64,000 nt of DNA from Campylobacter avium LMG 24591 (GCF_002238335.1 NZ_CP022347.1:124001-188000), one strand, 5' to 3'; shown: positions 34,787 to 45,391, counted from the first letter of the stretch. Translations and numbers: made by a program. Notes: a model not told the origin generated them from the letters alone.

Positions 34787-37106
34787 AATTTCTAGCTAAA
34801 TCAAAGGTAAAAAACTTACTTAAAAATCCATCTTTTACTTGGCTGTATTGATAAATAGCTGGCTCGTAGTTTTGCACTGAATGATACAGCAGTGCTAAGG
34901 CTAGTCTTGCATCTTGGTTTGAATTATCCTCTAGCTTGGAAAGCTCTAGCAAGGCAATGGCAGCGTTTGGGTTGTTAGCACCTACGGCTGCAACTGCTGC
35001 TAGGAAATATGTATTTGAATCCTTGATTTTATAATCATCAATCAACACGCTATAAAGCCCATAAGCCTCCTCAAAAAGCCCCGCATAAATGTCCATGTAA
35101 GCAAGTATAAGGCTAAGCCCTATCTCGTGGCCATCCTCGCTTGCTAGTTTTTGCTTTATACGCTCTCTTTCTTGATTTAAAAGCCCTGAAATTCTCATCA
35201 TAGTTATGTAAGAATCCCTAAGTATCACAGGAGCATTTGCTAATTTATCATAATCAAAATTTAAATTTTTAAAGTAAATTTGTGCGTTTTGCGCATATTC
35301 TTTTATGTTTAAATTATAATTAGTGGCATTGAAAAATAAAATATCCACCAACAAATCATCCTTAAATTTGTCTTTTAAATCCATTATCCTTTCGTTAAAT
35401 TCATTGTTTAAGTCATTATTTTTAGCAATGATTATTTTTAGCACAAGGGCAAAGCCGTTGTTATCAGCCTCATCTAAGAAAGGCAGCATAGCCGCGAAAT
35501 CCTTTCTTGCAAACAAGATAACATTTTGATAAATCTTATCTTTAAATTCATTGTCTAAATTTATATTTTCGTTTATCTCGGCTACAAGTTTTGTGGTATC
35601 TTGCTCTGCTAAAACACCGCTTAATACAGCCAAAGAACCAGCAGCGTAATTTCTAGGGTCTAGGTGATATGATGTTGAAAAATGCTTGTATGCAAGGTCG
35701 TAGTATTGCATTTGAGCATAAGATAATGCTAGGTTAAACTGCAAAATGCTGTGTTGTTTATAAGACTTTAGCAAGTCCTTAAAGCCCTCATTTGCTTTGT
35801 AAAGTCCGCCATCTAGTGCTTGATTTATGATTTTTGATAGCTTTACATTTACAGATGATAAAACTTTGCTCGTGCTTAAAAATTCATTAGTAGCATCTCT
35901 ATCTTGTATGAAATTAGACACATTCGCCTTGTTTATGTAAGACGCGGCCTGCTTTACATCAAAGACCTGATAAGGAGTGAAGTAAAAGAGTAAATTTGCC
36001 TGTGCTTTTAAATCCTGTATAAAATCCTTGCTGAAATTTTGTTGTGCGATGTTTATATCGCTAAGTTCATTATTTAGCCTCACCTTAATCTTGTAAAAAT
36101 CAAGTATATAGTTTTCGTTTCCTTCAAATTCTTTATTTGTTCTATCTAGCATTTCTCTATAATGGCCGGTTTTGATGTCTATTAAATTTAAAGCAGCCAA
36201 GCTTTGGTTATGGTCTCTTTCTATCTTTTGAGCGTTAAGCAAGCTTGCCTTAGCCTTGTCATAGAGCCCCATTCTTGCGTATAAAAGCCCCTCGCTTAAA
36301 AAGGTGTTGTAGTTTCCTTGTGCTGTTAAATTCTCAAGCGCCTTTGAATTTAGTCCCATTTTTGCATAAATTTTAGCACTAAGGTATTTCGCGTCATCCT
36401 CATAAGCTTTATTTTGTGTTTGTTGCAGCATTTGCAAGGCTTCAGGATATAGGCCTTTGTAGTAGTTTATAAGGCTTAAATAATAATCAAAAAGCTCAGA
36501 ATCACCCTCATTAGACAAATACACATAAGCTAAGTCTATGTAATAATCAAATTTGAGCTTATCATTAAGATGCAAGGCACACACAGCGGCGTTTATGGCC
36601 GAGACTGTTTGATTTTCATTGGCAGCGATTGATTTTTTGAAGCTTTCTAAAGCGAGGGTGTAGTTTTTTTGCTCCATTTGTGAAACGCCTAGATTGTAGT
36701 TTGACAAGGCTTCGCTGTAAATTGAAATTTGCTCATAAATTTTTACAGCCTGTTCTCTTTCGCCCCTTAGATACAAGGCATTAGCCTTTTGTATCATGTC
36801 ATCTATCTTAGTCATCTCAAATTTAACACTTTCCCTGTCTACTACAACTTCTTGACTTGTGTCATCTTGAGGGGTGAATACGCTAAAAGGCTCTACTGTT
36901 TTGCTGTGTAAAAAATACAAAACCATGAGCAAAAAGAACATAATGCCAAGCATTAAAAAAAGTATAAATAAAAATTTAGGGTCCTTAAATACATTAGGCT
37001 TTTTCACCTCTTCAAAGGAATGCTCGTTTTCCTCTATGTTATTTTTCTGAGGCTTGTTTTCCTCGTTATTTGCACCGTCTCTTTGTAAAATTACCTCTTC
37101 AGCCAT
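34785..37106 (-). CDS. TPR-containing membrane protein
   Basis: A 773-residue protein with a short acidic cytoplasmic N-terminus, one TM helix (about 47-67, FLFILFLMLGIMFFLLMVLYFL) and a long periplasmic part made of tetratricopeptide-type helix pairs (for example YNLGVSQMEQKNYTLALESFKKSI, FNLALSYAQMQYYDLAYKHFSTSYHLDP). TPR arrays bind partner proteins; the partner is unknown. Position matches C. jejuni Cj0390, next to serS, and its flagellar-coexpressed neighbour suggests a link to motility that I cannot prove. Confidence 0.8.
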   Translation of the reverse strand: MAEEVILQRDGANNEENKPQKNNIEENEHSFEEVKKPNVFKDPKFLFILFLMLGIMFFLLMVLYFLHSKTVEPFSVFTPQDDTSQEVVVDRESVKFEMTKIDDMIQKANALYLRGEREQAVKIYEQISIYSEALSNYNLGVSQMEQKNYTLALESFKKSIAANENQTVSAINAAVCALHLNDKLKFDYYIDLAYVYLSNEGDSELFDYYLSLINYYKGLYPEALQMLQQTQNKAYEDDAKYLSAKIYAKMGLNSKALENLTAQGNYNTFLSEGLLYARMGLYDKAKASLLNAQKIERDHNQSLAALNLIDIKTGHYREMLDRTNKEFEGNENYILDFYKIKVRLNNELSDINIAQQNFSKDFIQDLKAQANLLFYFTPYQVFDVKQAASYINKANVSNFIQDRDATNEFLSTSKVLSSVNVKLSKIINQALDGGLYKANEGFKDLLKSYKQHSILQFNLALSYAQMQYYDLAYKHFSTSYHLDPRNYAAGSLAVLSGVLAEQDTTKLVAEINENINLDNEFKDKIYQNVILFARKDFAAMLPFLDEADNNGFALVLKIIIAKNNDLNNEFNERIMDLKDKFKDDLLVDILFFNATNYNLNIKEYAQNAQIYFKNLNFDYDKLANAPVILRDSYITMMRISGLLNQERERIKQKLASEDGHEIGLSLILAYMDIYAGLFEEAYGLYSVLIDDYKIKDSNTYFLAAVAAVGANNPNAAIALLELSKLEDNSNQDARLALALLYHSVQNYEPAIYQYSQVKDGFLSKFFTFDLARN

Positions 37107-37116
37107 AAAACATCAC

Positions 37117-38352
37117 TTAAAAATATTTTCTAAGCACATCAGGAATGCTTATGCTGCCATCTTTTTCCTGGTAGTTTTCCATTATAGCTACAAGGGTTCT
37201 GCCAACGGCTAAAGATGAGCCGTTTAAGGTGTGAACTAATTTGTTTTTGCCGTCCTCATCTTTATATCTAATCTTTGCTCTTCTTGCTTGAAAATCCCTG
37301 CAATTAGATACCGAGCTTATTTCTCTGTATTTGTTTTGCCCCGGAAGCCAAACTTCTAAGTCTATAGTCTTTGCCGCTGAAAAGCCCAAATCTCCGGTGC
37401 AAAGCATAAGATGTCTGTGTGCCAAACCTAGCGATGTTAATAAATCACTAGCGCAGGCTACCATTTCCTCAAGCACTGCTTCGCTTTGCTCAGGCTTTGT
37501 GATACTTACGAGTTCTACTTTTTCAAACTGATGTTGTCTTATAATCCCTCTGGTGTCGCGTCCAGCACTACCGGCTTCTTGTCTAAAGCAAGCACTATAA
37601 CAAGTCATTTTTATAGGTAAAAGTTCAGGCATTAAAATTTCATCTGCGTAAAGGTTTGTAACAGGAATTTCAGAAGTTGAGATGAGGTACAAATCCTCAT
37701 TTTCCACCTTATACATATCATCTTTAAATTTAGGCAGTTGTCCCGTTCCAAACATGGTTTTTGAACTTACTAGATATGGCACATTAACAAGTTCAAAGCC
37801 TCTGCTTCTGTTAAAATCAATCATATAATTTATCAAAGCTCTATTTAAAAGTGCTGCGTCTTTTTTCATCACGCAAAATCTACTTTGAGCAATCTTAACA
37901 CCTCTTACAAAATCAAGCCAATCTAAGTTCTCACTAAGCTCAAAATGTTCTTTTGGGTTAAAATCAAAAACTCTAGGCTCTAAAACCTTTTTTAGCTCTA
38001 AATTTTCGTTTTCATCTTCTCCAACGGGTACATCATCATCAGGTAAATTTGGGATAGAGTGCGAAAGTTCCTCTAGCTCTTTTTCTAGCTCATCAACTAT
38101 CTTAGCTTGAGAAGCGATTTTTTCTTTATTTGCACTTAGTTTTTGTTTTAGCTCATCTTTATTTTGCGCGCTTGCTAATTCTTTGCTAAATTTATTTTGA
38201 AAGGCTTGCAAATCCTCTAACAAAACTCTTTGCTCTTTTAATTTGATAAACAAATCCTTTACTTTTGCAAGCAAGGCACTATCAAGTTTTTTTGCTTCTA
38301 GCTTTTTGGCAAATTTATCAAAGTCATTTTGTAAAAGTTTTAAATCAATCAT
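37117..38352 (-). CDS. serS: Seryl-tRNA synthetase
   Basis: A 411-residue class II synthetase. The N-terminal antiparallel coiled coil (about 25-105) is followed by the catalytic core with motif 2 ([25 protein letters not shown]) and motif 3 ([20 protein letters not shown]). The length is standard. It sits between the TPR gene and trpS, 9-10 bases from each. Confidence 0.97.
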   Translation of the reverse strand: MIDLKLLQNDFDKFAKKLEAKKLDSALLAKVKDLFIKLKEQRVLLEDLQAFQNKFSKELASAQNKDELKQKLSANKEKIASQAKIVDELEKELEELSHSIPNLPDDDVPVGEDENENLELKKVLEPRVFDFNPKEHFELSENLDWLDFVRGVKIAQSRFCVMKKDAALLNRALINYMIDFNRSRGFELVNVPYLVSSKTMFGTGQLPKFKDDMYKVENEDLYLISTSEIPVTNLYADEILMPELLPIKMTCYSACFRQEAGSAGRDTRGIIRQHQFEKVELVSITKPEQSEAVLEEMVACASDLLTSLGLAHRHLMLCTGDLGFSAAKTIDLEVWLPGQNKYREISSVSNCRDFQARRAKIRYKDEDGKNKLVHTLNGSSLAVGRTLVAIMENYQEKDGSISIPDVLRKYF

Positions 38353-38361
38353 TAAAAATCC

Positions 38362-39321
38362 TTATAGTCCGATTTTGCTGTAAATTTTTTGCATCTTTTC
38401 TTGTGCGATTTTTCTTGCTTTCAAAGCACCAATTTCAAGGCTTTCTTGTATTTTGGCTGGATTTTGTAACAAATCCTCATACCTTGCTCTAGCACTTGAG
38501 AAATAATCCAAAATGAGCTCATTTAAAAAGGCTTTAAAATGCCCATACCCTTCACCACCTTTTTCGTATCTAGCTTTTAGCATATCTTGTTCTGCTTGAT
38601 TTAAAAACAAAGAAGCTAGTTTAAACACCGTGCAAGTCCTCCAATCTTTAGGCTCCTCTAAGGCTGTACTGTCAGTTATTATAGCAGAAATTTGTTTTTT
38701 AAGCTTTTTTGTTGGTGCAAAAATTTCTATAGTGTTATTGTAAGACTTGCTCATCTTAGCCCCGTCAGTTCCAACAACAGTCGCTAAATCCTCATCTACT
38801 CTAGCTTCAGGCACTACAAAAACATCGCCCCATTCGTTATTTACCTTAAGCGCTATGTCTCTTGCTATTTCTACATGCTGAATTTGGTCTTTTCCAACCG
38901 GAATTATATTGCTATCAAAAAGCAAAATATCAGCAGCCATTAAAACAGGGTACGAAAACAAGCCATGATGTGCGTTTAAGCCCTTTGCTATCTTGTCTTT
39001 ATAGCTGTGAGCTCTTTCTAAAAGTCCCATTGGCGTAAATTGAGACAAAATCCAATAAAGCTCTAAAACCTCTTTCACATCGCTTTGCAGCCAAAAGGTG
39101 CAAGAATTTGGTTCGATGCCCAAGGCTAGATAAGCAGCGGCTATGTTTTTTGTATTTTCTTTTAAAAGTTCGCCGTCTTTATTGCTAGTCATTGCATGAT
39201 AATTAGCTATAAATATAAACATATCACTATTATTTTGTGCTTGCAACATCTGTCTTAGCGAGCCAAAATAATTTCCTATATGCAAATTTCCGCTTGGTTG
39301 CAGTCCTGTTAAAATTCTCAT
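38362..39321 (-). CDS. trpS: Tryptophanyl-tRNA synthetase
   Basis: A 319-residue class I synthetase. The HIGH-type motif is GNLHIGNYFG near residue 14, and the KMSKS loop is GAKMSKSYNN near 193. The start overlaps aroK by 4 nt, so the two are coupled. Confidence 0.97.
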   Translation of the reverse strand: MRILTGLQPSGNLHIGNYFGSLRQMLQAQNNSDMFIFIANYHAMTSNKDGELLKENTKNIAAAYLALGIEPNSCTFWLQSDVKEVLELYWILSQFTPMGLLERAHSYKDKIAKGLNAHHGLFSYPVLMAADILLFDSNIIPVGKDQIQHVEIARDIALKVNNEWGDVFVVPEARVDEDLATVVGTDGAKMSKSYNNTIEIFAPTKKLKKQISAIITDSTALEEPKDWRTCTVFKLASLFLNQAEQDMLKARYEKGGEGYGHFKAFLNELILDYFSSARARYEDLLQNPAKIQESLEIGALKARKIAQEKMQKIYSKIGL

Positions 39322-39812
39322 ATCAAGCCCTTTTTGATTTCATCTTTTATTGTTTCTATGCTTTTATTTTCCACATTTATTGTTTGTTGTGCTAAAGCTT
39401 TGTACTTATGCACTCTTTCTTCAAATAGTGCTCTAGCCGTTTTTTCATCGCTAAAAAGTGGTCTTTTAAGTAGCTCGTCTTTGCTTAAGCGATTTTTTAA
39501 AAAGTCAAAACCTGCCTCAAGATAAATAATCTTGCCAATTTCTTTTAAATTTGCATTCTTATAAAAACCACCTCCACTTGCTATTATCGCATTTGAGGTA
39601 TTGGCAAAAAAATCAGCCAAAAGCCTTTCTTCTTTTCTAAAAAAATCCTCGCCGTATTTTTGGAAAATCTCTTTAATGCTAAGCTTAAATTTAAGTTCTA
39701 TCAAATCATCACTATCAAAAAAAACCCTTTTTAAATCCAAAGCCAAAGCCCTTGCGACCGAGCTTTTCCCGCAACCCATAAAGCCTATAAAAAGTAAATT
39801 TTCATTCCTCAT
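39318..39812 (-). CDS. aroK: Shikimate kinase
   Basis: A 164-residue P-loop kinase of the aromatic amino acid pathway. Walker A is GFMGCGKSS at 10-18, the shikimate-binding DSDDLIE near 35, FRKEE near 57 and ASGGGFY near 78. It overlaps der by 11 nt and trpS by 4 nt. Confidence 0.95.
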   Translation of the reverse strand: MRNENLLFIGFMGCGKSSVARALALDLKRVFFDSDDLIELKFKLSIKEIFQKYGEDFFRKEERLLADFFANTSNAIIASGGGFYKNANLKEIGKIIYLEAGFDFLKNRLSKDELLKRPLFSDEKTARALFEERVHKYKALAQQTINVENKSIETIKDEIKKGLI

Positions 39813-41163
39813 CTTTTTGCCCTTTTTTACGCGAAGCTATGATTAAAGGAACTCCATCTAGCTTAAAATTCTCTCTTAATTTATTTTGCAAGTATCTTTT
39901 GTAGCTAAAATGCAAGGCTTTTGGCCTGTTCATTATCAAGGCTATTTTTGGAGGGGCTATCTTATACTGCGTAGCGTAATAAATTTTTACTACTTTGCCT
40001 CTATCATGCGGCAAAGGATGGGCTTTTACAGCCTCGGCTACGACTGAATTTAGCTTCGCGGTAGGTATTTTTTGTATGTAATTTTCAAAAAGTTCTAAAA
40101 TTTTATCAAGCACTAGATGAACCCTTTTTCCGCTTAGTGCAGACACGCTAAGTATGGGCGAGTGTGCCAAAAATTTAAACCTATCAAGCCTTAGTTCTTT
40201 GACCGTTTTATCAAAGTCTAGCTCGCTTTTATCCCATTTGTTTAAGATGATTAGCACGGCTAGGTAGTTTTGAGCCAAAAGTCCGGCTATCCTTTCATCC
40301 AGCTCATTAAAACCCTCGCTAGCGTCAAGAACTAAAAGTGCGATTTGTGCTTGTTTTAAAACCTCTTGCGTGCGAAGTAGGGCGAATTTTTCAAGTCCTT
40401 GAATTTTACCTCTTTTTCTAATCCCGGCTGTATCTACAAATTCTATAATCTTATCCTTATAGCTTAGCACCTCATTGACAGGGTCTATCGTGGTTCCAGC
40501 TACCTTGCTTACTACGCTTCTTTCCTCTTTTAGCAAGGCATTTAAAAGGCTTGATTTTCCCACATTTACCCTACCTAAAATTCCAACCTTTATCCTGGAG
40601 CTATCGATTTCATCTATCTCGTCATTTTCTAAAAAATCCTCCAAGCTCTCATCTTCATCCACGCTTAAGCTTTCATCTTTGTTTAAGTGTTTATAAAGCC
40701 AATCATAAAGCTCATCAAGCCCTACATTGTGAGAAACTGAGATAAAAAACACATCCTTTATGCCAAAGCTTGCAAACTCATACGCTCTTTCTTTGTCTTT
40801 TTCATTATCTACTTTGTTTATCACTAAGGCTATGGGTTTTTTAAGCTTTGCTAGAGTATAAAAATTTTTCCTATCCTCATCATTAATTCCTAGTTTCACA
40901 TCTACTAGGTAGAGGATAATCTTGCTTTCTTTGGCGCTAAGCAAGGTTTTAGATCTTACATTTTTAAATAACTCGCTACTTTCATCAAGTCCGCCGCTGT
41001 CTATGAGTAGGGCTTTTTTATCTTGTATTTGAATTTCTATTTTATTGATATCCCTTGTGGTGCCGCTTATATCGCTAGTTATAGCTATTCTTTTTCTTGC
41101 CATTCTATTGAAAAGGCTTGATTTTCCAACATTTGGTTTGCCAACTATGATGATGCTTTGCAT
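39802..41163 (-). CDS. der: Ribosome-assembly GTPase Der (EngA)
   Basis: A 453-residue protein with two tandem G domains and a C-terminal KH-like domain, needed for 50S assembly. The two G1 loops are GKPNVGKSS near residue 8 and GRVNVGKSS near 198. G3 sites are DSGGLDE and DTAGIRKRG, and G4 sites are NKVD and NKWD. An acidic insert ([20 protein letters not shown]) joins the domains. Confidence 0.97.
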   Translation of the reverse strand: MQSIIIVGKPNVGKSSLFNRMARKRIAITSDISGTTRDINKIEIQIQDKKALLIDSGGLDESSELFKNVRSKTLLSAKESKIILYLVDVKLGINDEDRKNFYTLAKLKKPIALVINKVDNEKDKERAYEFASFGIKDVFFISVSHNVGLDELYDWLYKHLNKDESLSVDEDESLEDFLENDEIDEIDSSRIKVGILGRVNVGKSSLLNALLKEERSVVSKVAGTTIDPVNEVLSYKDKIIEFVDTAGIRKRGKIQGLEKFALLRTQEVLKQAQIALLVLDASEGFNELDERIAGLLAQNYLAVLIILNKWDKSELDFDKTVKELRLDRFKFLAHSPILSVSALSGKRVHLVLDKILELFENYIQKIPTAKLNSVVAEAVKAHPLPHDRGKVVKIYYATQYKIAPPKIALIMNRPKALHFSYKRYLQNKLRENFKLDGVPLIIASRKKGQKDEE

Positions 41164-41165
41164 AT

Positions 41166-41495
41166 TTACCTTTTATATTCAAGAGATACAGATACCAAGC
41201 AGTCTTTAAAAATTTGTGTTTTGCTAAGTTCTATGTGAAAATATGTTATGTTTTTAAAGTTCTTAGGTATATGCTCTTGAAAATATACAAGAGCATTTTC
41301 TAAGGTATCAAAATTTTTATCAAAAGCTTGCAGTAAAAATTCACGCAAAAGCCTGTAATCAAGAATTTCTTCGCTAAATTCATACAAAAATTCAGCATTT
41401 AAAACTATCCTTTGTTTTTTCTCCCTTTCAAAGTCTAGTATGCCAATTATAGTTTCAAATTCTAAGTCTTTTATCTTAAGCTTAAATTCTTGCAT
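41166..41495 (-). CDS. folB: Dihydroneopterin aldolase family protein
   Basis: A 109-residue small tunnelling-fold protein. [29 protein letters not shown] fits the FolB N-terminal signature with the conserved Glu. FolB cleaves dihydroneopterin in folate synthesis. Genes on both sides are adjacent (2 bases from der, directly abutting the hydrolase gene). Short length is compatible with epsilonproteobacterial FolB; activity is inferred. Confidence 0.75.
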   Translation of the reverse strand: MQEFKLKIKDLEFETIIGILDFEREKKQRIVLNAEFLYEFSEEILDYRLLREFLLQAFDKNFDTLENALVYFQEHIPKNFKNITYFHIELSKTQIFKDCLVSVSLEYKR

Positions 41496-42137
41496 TTAAA
41501 TGCCTAAATTTTCTTGTATTATATCAAGCAGCACAGGCACTTTTTCAACTGTTTTTTTATCGCCAAAATGCCCACCACTTTGTGTTTGGATAAATTTAGC
41601 CTTAAGTTTATTAGCCAAATTTTCACTAAGCTTTGTTGGCACTATCTTATCATCTTTTGCTGAAAGCACGAAGCCTTTGTTTGTCATCTTTTGAAGCTTG
41701 TTAAAATTTAAACTAATGCTTGTAAAAGCCCTTAGTTGTGGTAAAATATCTAGCGGTTCGTAAAAGCCACCCACAAAGACAAAGCCGCCAATCTTAGTAT
41801 TATCATCTAAGGAATTTAAGTATATAAGTGTGCTAATACACCCTAGGCTATGAGCTACGAAATAGGTATTTTCATCTACCTTTCCTACATTTTCTTTTAT
41901 GGTGCTTAGCCATTCATTAGGTTTTGGGTTTGTAGAATTTGGCAAATCAAGTATCTTAACTTCAAGCTCGGAATTATCATTTTCAAGCTCAGTTTTAAGC
42001 CACTTAAACCAATGCGAAGAAGAGTTTGAGCCAAAACCATGAACCACATAAAGCTTTTTAAGCTCGCTAGCCTCAACTTGTATAAACGCAATAGCAAAAA
42101 CATAAAATACAGTAAGATATAAGCCTAGTTTTTTCAT
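41496..42137 (-). CDS. RBBP9/YdeN-type serine hydrolase with signal peptide
   Basis: A 213-residue alpha/beta hydrolase. The nucleophile elbow AHSLGC (Ser near 96), Asp in SAKDDKIVP, and His in SGGHFG give a complete catalytic triad in the RBBP9/YdeN arrangement, along with VHGFGSNSSSHW. Unusually for this family, residues 1-23 (MKKLGLYLTVFYVFAIAFIQVEA) form a signal peptide, so the enzyme should be periplasmic. The substrate is unknown. A minus-strand TATAAT (42163-42168) lies upstream. Confidence 0.8.
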   Translation of the reverse strand: MKKLGLYLTVFYVFAIAFIQVEASELKKLYVVHGFGSNSSSHWFKWLKTELENDNSELEVKILDLPNSTNPKPNEWLSTIKENVGKVDENTYFVAHSLGCISTLIYLNSLDDNTKIGGFVFVGGFYEPLDILPQLRAFTSISLNFNKLQKMTNKGFVLSAKDDKIVPTKLSENLANKLKAKFIQTQSGGHFGDKKTVEKVPVLLDIIQENLGI

Positions 42138-42162
42138 CTAAATCCTTTAAATTTATAGCCTT

Positions 42163-42168
42163 ATTATA
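42163..42168 (-). promoter_or_regulatory. -10 element for the hydrolase-folB-der-aroK-trpS-serS run
   Basis: Minus-strand TGTTATAAT, 26 bases before the hydrolase start, in the gap divergent from the comEA-like gene. Confidence 0.5.
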
Positions 42169-42274
42169 ACAGAAAAACAAGCAAATATCTTAATAATTTT
42201 TTATTATGTTAAAGTTTAAATTAAGTTTCTTTATGAAAGAATTAAAGTTTTAATTTTTATTTAAGGAAAGTAAG

Positions 42275-42514
42275 ATGAGTAAATTTTTAGTCCTTTTGCT
42301 ATGTTTATCTGGATTTTTGTTCGCTGCTGTAAATATCAACACAGCTACAGTTGAGGAGCTACAAAGCTTAAAAGGTATTGGTAAAAGCAAGGCCGAGGCT
42401 ATAGTTGCTTATAGAAATGAGCAAAATTTCACTTCAATAGACGATATAAAAAAGGTTAAAGGCATAGGCCCTAAACTTTTTGAAAGTATCAAGCAAGATA
42501 TAACAGTTCAGTAA
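42275..42514 (+). CDS. ComEA-like periplasmic DNA-binding protein
   Basis: A 79-residue protein with a Sec signal peptide (about 1-17, cleavage near FAA) and a single tandem helix-hairpin-helix domain (VNINTATVEELQSLKGIGKSKAEAIVAYR and IKKVKGIGPKLFESI). It matches C. jejuni Cj0011c in size and layout, a nonspecific DNA-binding protein required for natural transformation. AAGGAAAG precedes the ATG and a strong terminator follows, so it is monocistronic. Confidence 0.9.
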   Translation: MSKFLVLLLCLSGFLFAAVNINTATVEELQSLKGIGKSKAEAIVAYRNEQNFTSIDDIKKVKGIGPKLFESIKQDITVQ

Positions 42515-42540
42515 TTTAAAGCCCTTTGTGGCTTTAAATT
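42513..42540 (+). terminator. Terminator of the comEA-like gene
   Basis: AATTTAAAGCC, 6-base loop, GGCTTTAAATT (11-bp perfect stem), followed by TGTCATTTTT. The stem begins at the stop codon. Confidence 0.75.
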
Positions 42541-42578
42541 TGTCATTTTTACTAACTTTTAAATTCTACATTTGTAAC

Positions 42579-42590
42579 GGGGGGGGGGGG
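42579..42590 (+). repeat. G12 homopolymer tract in the leader of a chemoreceptor gene
   Basis: Twelve consecutive G residues end 2 bases before the ATG at 42593, where the ribosome-binding site should be. No other AGGA-like sequence is nearby. Campylobacter G tracts of this length are usually slippage-prone and phase-variable. Confidence 0.9.
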
Positions 42591-42592
42591 TT

Positions 42593-44698
42593 ATGTTTTC
42601 TCGTTTGAGTATTGGTTCAAAAATAATGTTTTCCATAGGTTTTGTGGTGTTTATAGCCTTGGTTTCGCTTACTTTGATACTTAGCACACAGATGAGTAAA
42701 AGTATGCGAAGCAATGCTGAAGCTATAGTTTCAAGTCAGTCTGAGAATTACGGTCACTACATGGAAGGTATGTTTCATGAAATTTCATCCTTATCAAAAA
42801 ACACTTCTAACACTTTAAATAACATATTTAAGGCAAATCATATAAATAATGTATCAGCAGATAGGATAGACGATATAGTATCATCACTTGCACTTTCTTC
42901 GCCTTACACAGCTTATGCCTTCTTTTATATCCCAAATGCACCAGAACACTTAAAAACAAATCCTTTGTTTCAAACACAAAGCGGCGAAACTGTAATGTTT
43001 TTTGAGGATACAAGCGGTTCAGGCACATCTACACCAGCTCAAGCTAATGACAGTGTAGTAAATTTTGCTTCCGTTCAAGATATTATTAACAGTGCTAAAA
43101 ATGGCCAAAAGATCGATCATGTAGTGATTGGCGAGCCAAGGGCTATGTCTTTTTCAGACCGTAATTTTATAGGAATTTCCTTTGCTTACCCAGTGTATGG
43201 ACAGGGCGGAAGATTTGTAGGGGTTTTAGGAGCTGTATTTGATTTTACAGTTGCGAAAAAATACATCACAGATCCTAAGGTCTTAAATTTCGAGGGTGAG
43301 ATAAGAGCCTTGCTTTATCAAGACGGAACTATAGCCTTTCATCAAGTGCAAGATAGAGAGTTAAAAAAGCTTCAAGATTTACTTGACAAAGATGCAAACG
43401 CCAAGGCCATACAAGCTTTAGACAAAAATGAAAAAGGAATTTTTGAGTATAAGGCTACAAATGGCGTGGATACATATTTATCAATATATCCTTTCACTAT
43501 ATACGGTGCTGATTCATCTTGGATGATGTTAATAGCAGCTCCAACAAAGTCCATACTAGAGGATTTAAATTCCTTGCTGGTAGTATTTACGCTAACTTCA
43601 GCCATAGCTTTGATCATAGTTTTAGCAGCCATTTGGTTTTTAGTCAGACTTACAGTATCTTCTCGTCTCCCAACCATAGTGTTAGCCCTCGAAAGATTAT
43701 TCAAATACATAAACCACGAAGTAAATAACATAGAACCTATAAAGATAAGAGCTAAAGATGAGTTGGGTAAAATTGGCTTAATGATAAATGAGAATGCTAA
43801 AAACACTCAAAGAGCCTTAGAAAAAGATTCAAATTTAGTAAAAGAAGCCCTTGATGTAATTAATCACACAAGAGGAGGACACGCAACTAGAAGAATTACC
43901 TTACAAGGATCAAATCCTCAACTAAATTCATTAAAGGATTCAGTAAATCAACTCTTAGATTTATTATCAACAGCAATAGGAAATGACTTACCAGAATTAA
44001 ACAGAGTGTTTGATAGCTTTGTAAAGCTTGATTTCTCAACTGAGGTAAAAGAAGCTAAGGGTAGAGTTGAAATAGTAACAAATACCTTAGGTGAAGAAAT
44101 AAGAAAAATGCTAAAAACCTCAGCCTCCTATGCAAACAAACTCTCAACCAGAGCAGATGAATTAAAAGAATCTATGCAAAAACTAACAGATGGTTCAAAA
44201 GCTCAAGCAAACTCACTTGAACAAAGTGCAGCTGCAGTAGAAGAAATAAGCTCATCCATGCAAAACATCTCAGGTAAAACAGAAGATGTTGCAAGACAAG
44301 CTGATGATATAAAATCAATAGTAGAAGTTATAAAAGATATAGCAGATCAAACAAATCTACTTGCCCTTAATGCAGCCATAGAAGCTGCACGTGCAGGAGA
44401 ACATGGACGTGGCTTTGCTGTTGTTGCTGATGAAGTAAGACAACTTGCAGAAAGAACAGGTAAATCCTTAAGTGAAATAGAAGCTAATATAAATTTATTA
44501 GTGCAATCAGTAAATGAAGTAAGTGAATCTATAAGAGAACAAACAGCAGGTGTTACTCAAATAAATGAAAGTATAGCTGAACTTGAAAGTGTAACTAGAG
44601 AAAATGTATCTGTAGCTAATGATACAAATTCTATAACAGAAGAAGTTAATACCATAGCCTCTGATATATTAACTGATGTTAATAAGAAGAGGTTTTAA
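42593..44698 (+). CDS. Methyl-accepting chemotaxis protein, dCache type (Tlp2/3/4-like)
   Basis: A 701-residue chemoreceptor. TM1 at about 11-32 and TM2 at about 318-345 flank a roughly 285-residue periplasmic domain of dCache type ([27 protein letters not shown]). The last 197 residues form the signalling helix bundle with [40 protein letters not shown] and end in VNKKRF. This part is almost identical to that of the receptor at 59728. The ligand is unknown. A G12 tract lies immediately before the start. With 13 or 10 G an upstream TTG (42540) would join the frame, but the N-terminal anchor argues that [10 protein letters not shown] is the true start. Confidence 0.92.
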   Translation: MFSRLSIGSKIMFSIGFVVFIALVSLTLILSTQMSKSMRSNAEAIVSSQSENYGHYMEGMFHEISSLSKNTSNTLNNIFKANHINNVSADRIDDIVSSLALSSPYTAYAFFYIPNAPEHLKTNPLFQTQSGETVMFFEDTSGSGTSTPAQANDSVVNFASVQDIINSAKNGQKIDHVVIGEPRAMSFSDRNFIGISFAYPVYGQGGRFVGVLGAVFDFTVAKKYITDPKVLNFEGEIRALLYQDGTIAFHQVQDRELKKLQDLLDKDANAKAIQALDKNEKGIFEYKATNGVDTYLSIYPFTIYGADSSWMMLIAAPTKSILEDLNSLLVVFTLTSAIALIIVLAAIWFLVRLTVSSRLPTIVLALERLFKYINHEVNNIEPIKIRAKDELGKIGLMINENAKNTQRALEKDSNLVKEALDVINHTRGGHATRRITLQGSNPQLNSLKDSVNQLLDLLSTAIGNDLPELNRVFDSFVKLDFSTEVKEAKGRVEIVTNTLGEEIRKMLKTSASYANKLSTRADELKESMQKLTDGSKAQANSLEQSAAAVEEISSSMQNISGKTEDVARQADDIKSIVEVIKDIADQTNLLALNAAIEAARAGEHGRGFAVVADEVRQLAERTGKSLSEIEANINLLVQSVNEVSESIREQTAGVTQINESIAELESVTRENVSVANDTNSITEEVNTIASDILTDVNKKRF
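44108..44698 (+). repeat. 591-base near-identical repeat, copy A
   Basis: From ATGCTAAAAACCTCAGC to the stop codon this segment matches 61120-61710 base for base except for a handful of substitutions seen by eye. It encodes the shared chemoreceptor signalling domain. Confidence 0.9.
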
Positions 44699-44706
44699 GT
44701 AGATTA

Positions 44707-44722
44707 AGGGGCTTTTGCCCCT
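44707..44722. terminator. Bidirectional terminator between convergent genes
   Basis: AGGGGC-TTTT-GCCCCT, a 6-bp GC-rich stem between the chemoreceptor and the NAD(P)-binding protein gene. T runs are imperfect on both sides. Confidence 0.55.
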
Positions 44723-44726
44723 AGGT

Positions 44727-45347
44727 TTACTTTTGTATAAAAGAAATTCTTTTGAAAACAAACTCATCTTTAAAGGCGTTATCTATCAAAGCCTTAGAGT
44801 AAGTTTTGTAAGAAATTCTACTCTCTCCTTTAGAATTTGTCTTAAACTCCTCTCCTATTAGCTCGTATTCTCCAAGCTCTCCCTCATAATCAAATATAGC
44901 CGCTGGCGAGATGTAAAGCCATTTAAAATCCCTTTGCTCTCTTAAAAAGTCTAAAACTTCAGCCGTTGCTCTAGCTACACCCAAATACTCCTTTGGAAAA
45001 TCAGCACTATCCATCAATCTTACTTTATGCTCCTTGTCCATGTATAAACTTCCAGCACCGCCTACTACTATAAGTTTTGCCTTGCTATCTTTTAAAATTT
45101 TAGCTAGGTGTTGTATGTGTTTTAAATGCAAGTCTAAATCTTGCCACTGTGCAAAGGCGTCGATTATATAGTCAAAGCCGTATAAATCAGCACTTTCAAG
45201 CTCAAATATATCTTTTACAACAGTTTTTGCATCAGCATTTACCCCACTTCTTACAAAGGCACTAACATCATAGCCTCTTTTTAAGGCTTCTTTTGTGATT
45301 AAAGAACCTGATTTGCCGTTAGCAGCTAGCACTGCTACCTTTTTCAT
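44727..45347 (-). CDS. NAD(P)-binding atypical short-chain dehydrogenase
   Basis: A 206-residue Rossmann-fold protein with the AANGKSGSLITKEALKRGYDV nucleotide-binding start and the VVGGAGSLYM and YISPAAIFDYEGE motifs of the COG2910-like SDR group. Enzyme activity is unproven. It is divergent from an HxlR regulator over a 164-base gap containing an inverted repeat, as C. jejuni Cj1555c is from Cj1556 (RrpB), and is probably repressed by it. Confidence 0.85.
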   Translation of the reverse strand: MKKVAVLAANGKSGSLITKEALKRGYDVSAFVRSGVNADAKTVVKDIFELESADLYGFDYIIDAFAQWQDLDLHLKHIQHLAKILKDSKAKLIVVGGAGSLYMDKEHKVRLMDSADFPKEYLGVARATAEVLDFLREQRDFKWLYISPAAIFDYEGELGEYELIGEEFKTNSKGESRISYKTYSKALIDNAFKDEFVFKRISFIQK

Positions 45348-45377
45348 TTTTTCTCCTTTTATGAAATTTGAGTGCTA

Positions 45378-45383
45378 ATTATA
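45378..45383 (-). promoter_or_regulatory. -10 element for the NAD(P)-binding protein gene
   Basis: Minus-strand TTTTTATAATTAGC, 31 bases before the start. The AGTATATAA repeat at 45392-45400 lies in the expected -35 area. Confidence 0.55.
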
Positions 45384-45391
45384 AAAAACTT

